Under the pieces are notes generated by a model. It had not been told where the DNA came from. It saw nothing but the letters and a program-made list of their open reading frames with translations, and made no database searches. From an uncultured Rhodoferax sp. (GTDB taxonomy: Bacteria; Pseudomonadota; Gammaproteobacteria; Burkholderiales; Burkholderiaceae_C), in assembly GCA_936943465.1 (NCBI GenBank), contig CAKZJN010000457.1:1-10601 (forward strand): a DNA stretch of 10,601 nt, in the 5' to 3' direction. This document shows, piece after piece, positions 6,543 to 10,601 of the stretch; position 1 is the first letter of the stretch; each line of letters opens with the position of its first letter. The position numbers and the translations under genes were made by a program.

Positions 6543-6562
6543 TTACGCAAACGATTGCGTAA
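6543..6562. promoter_or_regulatory. LacI-family operator upstream of the ABC transporter operon
   Basis: TTACGCAAACGATTGCGTAA is a palindrome broken only at the A/A pair flanking the central CG (6552-6553). It is the most symmetric of the three sites in the window and lies 67 bases before the binding-protein ATG. It shares 17 bases with the site at 3947-3963. I could not place the promoter boxes with confidence. Confidence 0.85.
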
Positions 6563-6629
6563 ATGTTCCAATGCGTACGCCTCGAGCATTTACTGCAGTT
6601 TCACCTTTTTAAACATGGAGATCTTTCGA

Positions 6630-7895
6630 ATGAACATCAGTTTCAAGGCAGCCCTCGCTGCGGTAGCCATTCCCTTTGCTATGACAGCGGTCAACGCTGC
6701 CACCATCACCATCTCCTGCGGCAATAACGCTGCCGACGTGGAGTTCTGCGGCAAGTTCGCCGAAGACTGGGGCAAGAAGAACGGTCACACCGTCAAGATG
6801 TACACACCACCGGCCAGCTCCACCGACCAACTGGCCTTGCTGCGTCAGCAATTTGCTGCCAAGTCCGGCGACATCGACGTGCTGATGATTGACGTGGTCT
6901 GGCCTGGTGTGATCAAGGATCACCTGGTGGACTTGAAGAAGTATTCCAAGGGTGTTGAAAAAGACCACTTCCCAGCCATCGTTGCCAACAACACCGTGGA
7001 TGGCAAATTGCTGGGTATGCCCTGGTTTACCGACGCTGGCCTGTTGTTCTACCGCAAAGACCTGCTGGCCAAGCACGGCGTGAAGGTTCCCCAGACTTGG
7101 GACGACCTGGCCACCGGCGCCAAGAAGATTCAAGACGCAGAGCGCGCAACCGACAAGGACTTCCAGGGCTTCGTGTTCCAGGCCAAGGCCTATGAAGGTC
7201 TGACCTGCGACGCATTGGAGTGGGTGTACAGCTTCGGCGGCGGCACCATCGTCGACGGCAAGGGTGATATCACCATCAACAACCCCCAGGCTGCCAAGGC
7301 ACTCGACGCAGCCGCTTCCTGGATTGGCACCATCGCTCCCCAGGGCGTGCTGAACTATGGTGAAGAAGATGCCCGTGGCGTCTGGCAAAACGGCAAGGCT
7401 GCGTTCATGCGCAACTGGCCGTACGCGTGGTCCCTGGGCCAGGCAGCTGACAGCCCCATCAAGGACAAGATCGGCGTCGCCGCTCTGCCCGCAGGCACTG
7501 GCCCTGGCGCCAAGAAGGCAGCTACCCTGGGCGGCTGGCAACTGGCTGTGAACAAGTACTCCAAGAATGTGGATGCTGCGGCTTCCCTGGCTTTGTACAT
7601 GAGCAGCGCAGAAATTCAGAAGAAGCGTGCTGTGGGCGGTTCTTACAACCCCACGATTCCTTCGCTGTACAAGGATGCTGACGTGGCCAAGGCCAACCCG
7701 TTCATGATCGAATTGCTCGACGTGTTCACCAACGCGGCTGCCCGTCCGGCCACCGCTACCGGCCTGAAGTACCCCGAAGTGTCGCAAGCCTTCTGGGACG
7801 CTGCCCACGACGTTCTGGAAAAGAAGTCTGACGGCACTGCAGCCGTCAAGAAGCTCGAAGGCAAGCTGAAGTCCATCAAGAAGGCTTCCTGGTAA
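6630..7895 (+). CDS. Periplasmic alpha-glucoside (trehalose/maltose-type) binding protein of an ABC importer
   Basis: The ATG at 6630-6632 follows a GGAG at 6617-6620 and gives 421 residues. A signal peptide with cleavage after VNA (residue 23) precedes the mature protein; it is not a lipoprotein. The sequence resembles family-1 solute-binding proteins of the Sinorhizobium ThuE (trehalose/maltose) type: DIDVLMIDVVWPG (81-93), NNTVDGKLLGMPWFTDAGLLFYR in pieces at 120-142, YEGLTCDALEW (188-198), NYGEEDARGVW (242-252) and RNWPYAWSL (261-269). Aromatic residues in these segments are typical sugar-stacking positions. Cysteines at 30, 40 and 193 could include a periplasmic disulfide. It is the first gene of the importer operon, separated from the permeases by two hairpins. 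Sugar specificity is uncertain; sucrose is plausible given amylosucrase nearby. Confidence 0.92.
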   Translation: MNISFKAALAAVAIPFAMTAVNAATITISCGNNAADVEFCGKFAEDWGKKNGHTVKMYTPPASSTDQLALLRQQFAAKSGDIDVLMIDVVWPGVIKDHLVDLKKYSKGVEKDHFPAIVANNTVDGKLLGMPWFTDAGLLFYRKDLLAKHGVKVPQTWDDLATGAKKIQDAERATDKDFQGFVFQAKAYEGLTCDALEWVYSFGGGTIVDGKGDITINNPQAAKALDAAASWIGTIAPQGVLNYGEEDARGVWQNGKAAFMRNWPYAWSLGQAADSPIKDKIGVAALPAGTGPGAKKAATLGGWQLAVNKYSKNVDAAASLALYMSSAEIQKKRAVGGSYNPTIPSLYKDADVAKANPFMIELLDVFTNAAARPATATGLKYPEVSQAFWDAAHDVLEKKSDGTAAVKKLEGKLKSIKKASW

Positions 7896-7907
7896 GCCAT
7901 TGATGCA

Positions 7908-7931
7908 GATCGCAGCCGCCAGGTTGCGATC
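7908..7931 (+). promoter_or_regulatory. Stem-loop 1 between binding-protein and permease genes
   Basis: GATCGCAGCC (7908-7917) pairs with GGTTGCGATC (7922-7931) over 10 bp, including one G-U pair, closed by the tetraloop GCCA. There is no T tract. It probably stabilises the 3' end of the binding-protein transcript, or impedes read-through, rather than acting as a full terminator. Confidence 0.65.
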
Positions 7932-7938
7932 CTGAATC

Positions 7939-7969
7939 TGGGGCTGCAGTCCAATGGGATGCAGCCCCA
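7939..7969 (+). promoter_or_regulatory. Stem-loop 2 between binding-protein and permease genes
   Basis: TGGGGCTGCA (7939-7948) pairs perfectly with TGCAGCCCCA (7960-7969). The loop may add three more pairs (TCC with GGA). It is followed by CAAAGTTTTAA, which is only a weak T run, so partial termination is possible. Together with the hairpin at 7908-7931 it fills most of the 106-base gap and would favour excess binding protein over permease. Confidence 0.7.
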
Positions 7970-8001
7970 CAAAGTTTTAACTTGATGTCTGGACTCTGAC
8001 C

Positions 8002-8916
8002 ATGAACCAACGAACCCGTGCTGCCTGGATGTTCCTGGCGCCCATGTTGTGTCTGATGTTATTCGTAGCGGGCTGGCCCCTGGCGCGCTCCATCTGGTTC
8101 AGCTTCACCGACACCAATATCAACAACCTGGCCGAATACCACTACGTTGGCCTGGATAACTATTTCTCCGAATACGGACTCTTTGGCAACTCGATCTTTT
8201 CAGCCGAGTTTTGGGAGACCGATTGGGGTGTTTCCATCAAGAACACCTTTCAGTTCTCCATCATTTCCGTAACCCTTGAAACCCTCGCCGGTCTGGGCGT
8301 GGCCATGTTGCTCAACCAGGAATTCAAAGGACGCACGCTGGTGCGTACTGCGGTACTGGTGCCCTGGGCGATTCCGACGATTGTGTCGGCCAAGATGTGG
8401 GGCTGGATCTTGCATGACCAGTTCGGCCTGATTAACCAGTTGCTGATTGACTGGGGCCTGATTGCCAAAAAGATCGCCTTTACCGCCGACCCCAGCTACG
8501 CGTTGCTGACCGTGGTGGCGGTGGACGTCTGGAAGACCACGCCGTTCATGGCGCTGCTGATTCTCGCCGCGCTGCAGACCCTGCCGAAGGACTGCTACGA
8601 GGCTGCTCGCGTGGATGGCGTGCATCCGTTGCGCGTTTTCTGGAAAGTGACATTGCCTTTGATTCGCCCCGCGCTGTTGGTGGCTGTGGTGTTCCGCATG
8701 CTCGACGCCCTGCGCATCTTCGACCTGATTTATGTGTTGACCTCCAACAGCGGCAGCACCATCAGCATGTCGGGTTTTGTGCGCCGCGACATGGTGGACA
8801 ACGGCAACCTGGGCTCCGGTTCGGCCGGTGCCACCTCGCTGACGCTAATCATCTTTATTGCCGCACTGCTGTTCCTGCGGGCGACCCGCGTCAAACTGAA
8901 TGAGGAGTCCAACTGA
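8002..8916 (+). CDS. Sugar ABC transporter permease, MalF/ThuF type
   Basis: The 304-residue inner-membrane protein has about six hydrophobic segments (near 8-28, 81-103, 115-137, 166-190, 220-245 and 275-293). The cytoplasmic EAA loop is clear: EAARVDG (200-206) followed by LP at 218-219, the contact point for the ATPase. It pairs with the next gene to form the heterodimeric channel that receives sugar from the binding protein encoded upstream. The ATG at 8002-8004 has no good Shine-Dalgarno sequence, which may lower expression relative to the binding protein. The large loop between segments 1 and 2 (about 30-80) is typical of MalF-like subunits of this branch. Confidence 0.94.
   Translation: MNQRTRAAWMFLAPMLCLMLFVAGWPLARSIWFSFTDTNINNLAEYHYVGLDNYFSEYGLFGNSIFSAEFWETDWGVSIKNTFQFSIISVTLETLAGLGVAMLLNQEFKGRTLVRTAVLVPWAIPTIVSAKMWGWILHDQFGLINQLLIDWGLIAKKIAFTADPSYALLTVVAVDVWKTTPFMALLILAALQTLPKDCYEAARVDGVHPLRVFWKVTLPLIRPALLVAVVFRMLDALRIFDLIYVLTSNSGSTISMSGFVRRDMVDNGNLGSGSAGATSLTLIIFIAALLFLRATRVKLNEESN
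8902..8907 (+). promoter_or_regulatory. Ribosome binding site of the second permease, inside the first permease gene
   Basis: GAGGAG lies 8 bases before the ATG at 8916-8918, within the last codons of the upstream gene. The TGATG overlap and this strong site indicate coupled translation. Confidence 0.75.
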
Positions 8917-9752
8917 TGAACGCCCGTCCTTTGTGGGGCTCTGTGGTCCTGTACTTCTTTGCCGCGCTGATCGTGGTGATTTCCGTGTACCCGTTCCTGT
9001 ACACGGTGGCAACCTCGCTGAAGTCGGGCACCGAGCTGTTCAGCACCAGCTTGATGCCGGACAACCCCAGCCTGAACAACTACATCACCCTGTTCAAGGG
9101 CAAACAGCCCTTTGGCACGCAGCTTTGGAACTCCGTCATGGTGGCCACCACCACCGTGGCCATCTCCATGTTCATGGCCATCACGGCGTCGTATGCCCTG
9201 GGACGCATTGCCTTCAAGGGCAAGGGCGCCTTGTTGCTGACGATTCTGGCCGTGTCGATGTTCCCGCAAGTGGCCGTGCTGTCGGGCATGTTTGAGCTGA
9301 TGCAAAGCCTGGGTCTGTACAACCGCACGCTGGGGTTGGTGGTTCCGTACACGGTGTTTACCTTGCCCTTTACGGTATGGATGCTGACCACGTTTATGCG
9401 CGGCATGCCCAAGGAACTCGAAGAGGCGGCCATCATGGACGGTTGCGGCCCGATGCGCATCATCTTCTCGGTGTTCATGCCGCTGCTGGCTCCGGCGCTG
9501 GTGTCCACCGGCTTGCTCGCCTTCATTGCCGCATGGAACGAGTTTTTGTTTGCCCTGACCTTCGTGTCGGATGACTTCAACCGCACGGTGCCAGTGGGCA
9601 TCTCGATGATTTCCGGTGCGACCGCCTACGAAATTCCGTGGGGAAGCATCATGGCGGCCTCGGTCATCGTGACGGTGCCTCTGGTGGTGCTAGTGCTGGT
9701 GTTCCAGAAAAAGATTGTTTCCGGCCTGACCGCAGGTGCGGTCAAGGGCTGA
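8916..9752 (+). CDS. Sugar ABC transporter permease, MalG/ThuG type
   Basis: The 278-residue inner-membrane protein has about six hydrophobic segments (near 8-31, 74-96, 104-125, 138-160, 192-214 and 245-263). The EAA loop reads EEAAIMDGCGP (169-179) followed by MPL (188-190), the usual ATPase-docking motif. The start overlaps the preceding stop by one base in TGATG, as is common for paired MalF/MalG subunits that must be made in equal amounts. The short N-terminal tail and YPFLYTVATSLK segment are typical of MalG-type subunits. The ATP-binding partner is not encoded in the window. Confidence 0.94.
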   Translation: MNARPLWGSVVLYFFAALIVVISVYPFLYTVATSLKSGTELFSTSLMPDNPSLNNYITLFKGKQPFGTQLWNSVMVATTTVAISMFMAITASYALGRIAFKGKGALLLTILAVSMFPQVAVLSGMFELMQSLGLYNRTLGLVVPYTVFTLPFTVWMLTTFMRGMPKELEEAAIMDGCGPMRIIFSVFMPLLAPALVSTGLLAFIAAWNEFLFALTFVSDDFNRTVPVGISMISGATAYEIPWGSIMAASVIVTVPLVVLVLVFQKKIVSGLTAGAVKG

Positions 9753-9771
9753 TTGATTACGCGAAATTCCA

Positions 9772-10601
9772 ATGACCAAAGCAAGCAATAACGAATGGTG
9801 GCGCGGCGGCGTCATCTACCAAATCTACCCGCGCTCCTACCAGGATAGCAATGGCGATGGCGTGGGCGACTTGGCCGGCATCACTGCACGCCTGGAGTAT
9901 GTGGCCCGCCTGGGTGCCGACGGCATCTGGCTGTCGCCTATTTTCAAGAGCCCGATGAAAGACTTCGGCTACGACGTCAGCGATTACCGCGACATCGACC
10001 CCTTGTTCGGCACCCTGGACGACTTCCGTGTGCTGGTCCAACGCGCGCACGACCTCGGCCTGAAAGTCATGATCGACCAGGTGCTGTCGCACACCTCCGA
10101 CCAGCATCCCTGGTTCAAGGAAAGCCGCAGCAGCCGTGACAACGCCCGTTCCGACTGGTACATATGGGCCGACGCGAAAGGGGATGGAACGCCACCCAAC
10201 AACTGGCTCTCCATCTTTGGTGGCAGCGCCTGGCAGTGGGACACCGGACGGCTGCAGTACTACATGCACAACTTCCTGACCTCGCAACCGGACCTGAATT
10301 TCCATAACCCCGATGTGCAGCAGGCCTTGCTGGACGACGTGCGTTTCTGGTTGGAGTTGGGTGTGGACGGTTACCGCCTGGATACCGCCAATTTCTACTT
10401 CCACGACAAGCAGTTGCGCAGCAACCCCGGTCGTGGCCAACCTACGGGCGAAGATCCTGCGGTCGATGCCGTCAACCCCTACGGTTGGCAATGGCACCAC
10501 TTTGACAAAAGCCAGCCCGAAAACCTGGTGTTCCTGCAGCGCCTGCGCGCCTTGCTCGACGAATACCCCGACACCACCATGGTGGGTGAGATTGGTGACG
10601 A
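9772..10601 (+). CDS. aglA: GH13 alpha-glucosidase, N-terminal half (runs off the window)
   Basis: The ATG at 9772-9774 lies 19 bases after the permease stop, and the frame stays open to the window end (276 residues of a usual ~540). Hallmarks of bacterial GH13 exo-alpha-glucosidases (subfamily 23/30-like) are seen: WWRGGVIYQIYPRSYQDSNG (9-28), GYD (66-68), region I MIDQVLSH with Asp102 and His107, region II GVDGYRLDTANF with nucleophile Asp204 and Arg202, and region III MVGEIGDE with acid/base Glu273. There is no signal peptide, so it acts in the cytoplasm on imported sugars, releasing glucose from the non-reducing end. The exact substrate (maltose, sucrose, trehalulose-type isomers) cannot be told from this half. 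It is in the same operon as the importer, as in the aglEFGAK arrangement of rhizobia. An oligo-1,6-glucosidase is the main alternative. Confidence 0.93.
   Translation, partial: MTKASNNEWWRGGVIYQIYPRSYQDSNGDGVGDLAGITARLEYVARLGADGIWLSPIFKSPMKDFGYDVSDYRDIDPLFGTLDDFRVLVQRAHDLGLKVMIDQVLSHTSDQHPWFKESRSSRDNARSDWYIWADAKGDGTPPNNWLSIFGGSAWQWDTGRLQYYMHNFLTSQPDLNFHNPDVQQALLDDVRFWLELGVDGYRLDTANFYFHDKQLRSNPGRGQPTGEDPAVDAVNPYGWQWHHFDKSQPENLVFLQRLRALLDEYPDTTMVGEIGD

Noticed and set aside
6441..6629. Longer start for the binding protein from TTG at 6441
   Set aside because: It would run through the porin terminator and the operator and would bury the signal peptide. The ATG at 6630 has a GGAG upstream and a clean signal sequence.
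6609..7970. A 453-codon open frame on the minus strand opposite the binding-protein gene
   Set aside because: It lies wholly antisense to a well-supported gene and its composition mirrors codon bias; there are no recognisable domains or ribosome site.
9753..9771. Possible operator half-site (ATTACGCGAAAT) before the alpha-glucosidase
   Set aside because: Only a TTACGC half matches; there is no symmetric partner, and the gap of 19 bases fits simple operon spacing.

Overview
This 10.6 kb window looks chromosomal and comes from a Gram-negative bacterium. Two genes carry outer-membrane or periplasmic signal peptides, and one of these products is a beta-barrel porin ending in Phe. The moderately high GC content and protein styles suggest a betaproteobacterium, probably Burkholderiales/Comamonadaceae; this placement is inferred from protein resemblance, not from a search. 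Apart from the first ~0.9 kb, the window is one sugar-utilisation locus for alpha-glucosides, with sucrose, trehalose and maltose as the leading candidate substrates.

Layout. Positions 1-99 (+) hold the last 33 codons of a transporter ATPase, probably CysA. A compact leftward gene set follows. Read in its own direction from position 5093 it is: a LacI-family repressor (5093-4017), a degenerate GH13 'pseudo-glucosidase' lacking its catalytic residues (3864-2809), a full-length amylosucrase (2789-891), methylglyoxal synthase (879-496) and a small double zinc-ribbon protein (492-127). The last four genes lie 3-19 bases apart and read as one operon. Rightward from 5438 are: an outer-membrane porin with a strong intrinsic terminator, then a ThuEFG-like ABC importer (periplasmic binding protein 6630-7895, two permeases 8002-8916 and 8916-9752), then the first half of a GH13 alpha-glucosidase (9772 to the window end). 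The transporter's ATP-binding subunit is not in the window and probably lies further right.

How it works together. The porin would let the sugar cross the outer membrane, the binding protein would capture it, and the two permeases (with an ATPase) would import it. The alpha-glucosidase would hydrolyse alpha-glucosides. Amylosucrase would convert sucrose to alpha-1,4-glucan plus fructose. Methylglyoxal synthase could drain excess dihydroxyacetone phosphate when sugar flux is high. Three near-palindromic LacI-type operators with a central CG lie upstream of the pseudo-glucosidase/amylosucrase operon (3947-3966), the porin (5364-5379) and the binding protein (6543-6562). Two of them share 17 identical bases. 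They tie all three transcription units to the local repressor as a single regulon.

Most worth a second look: the intact but catalytically dead GH13 protein next to amylosucrase; the three-operator local regulon; methylglyoxal synthase inside an amylosucrase operon; and two tandem stable hairpins between the binding-protein and permease genes.
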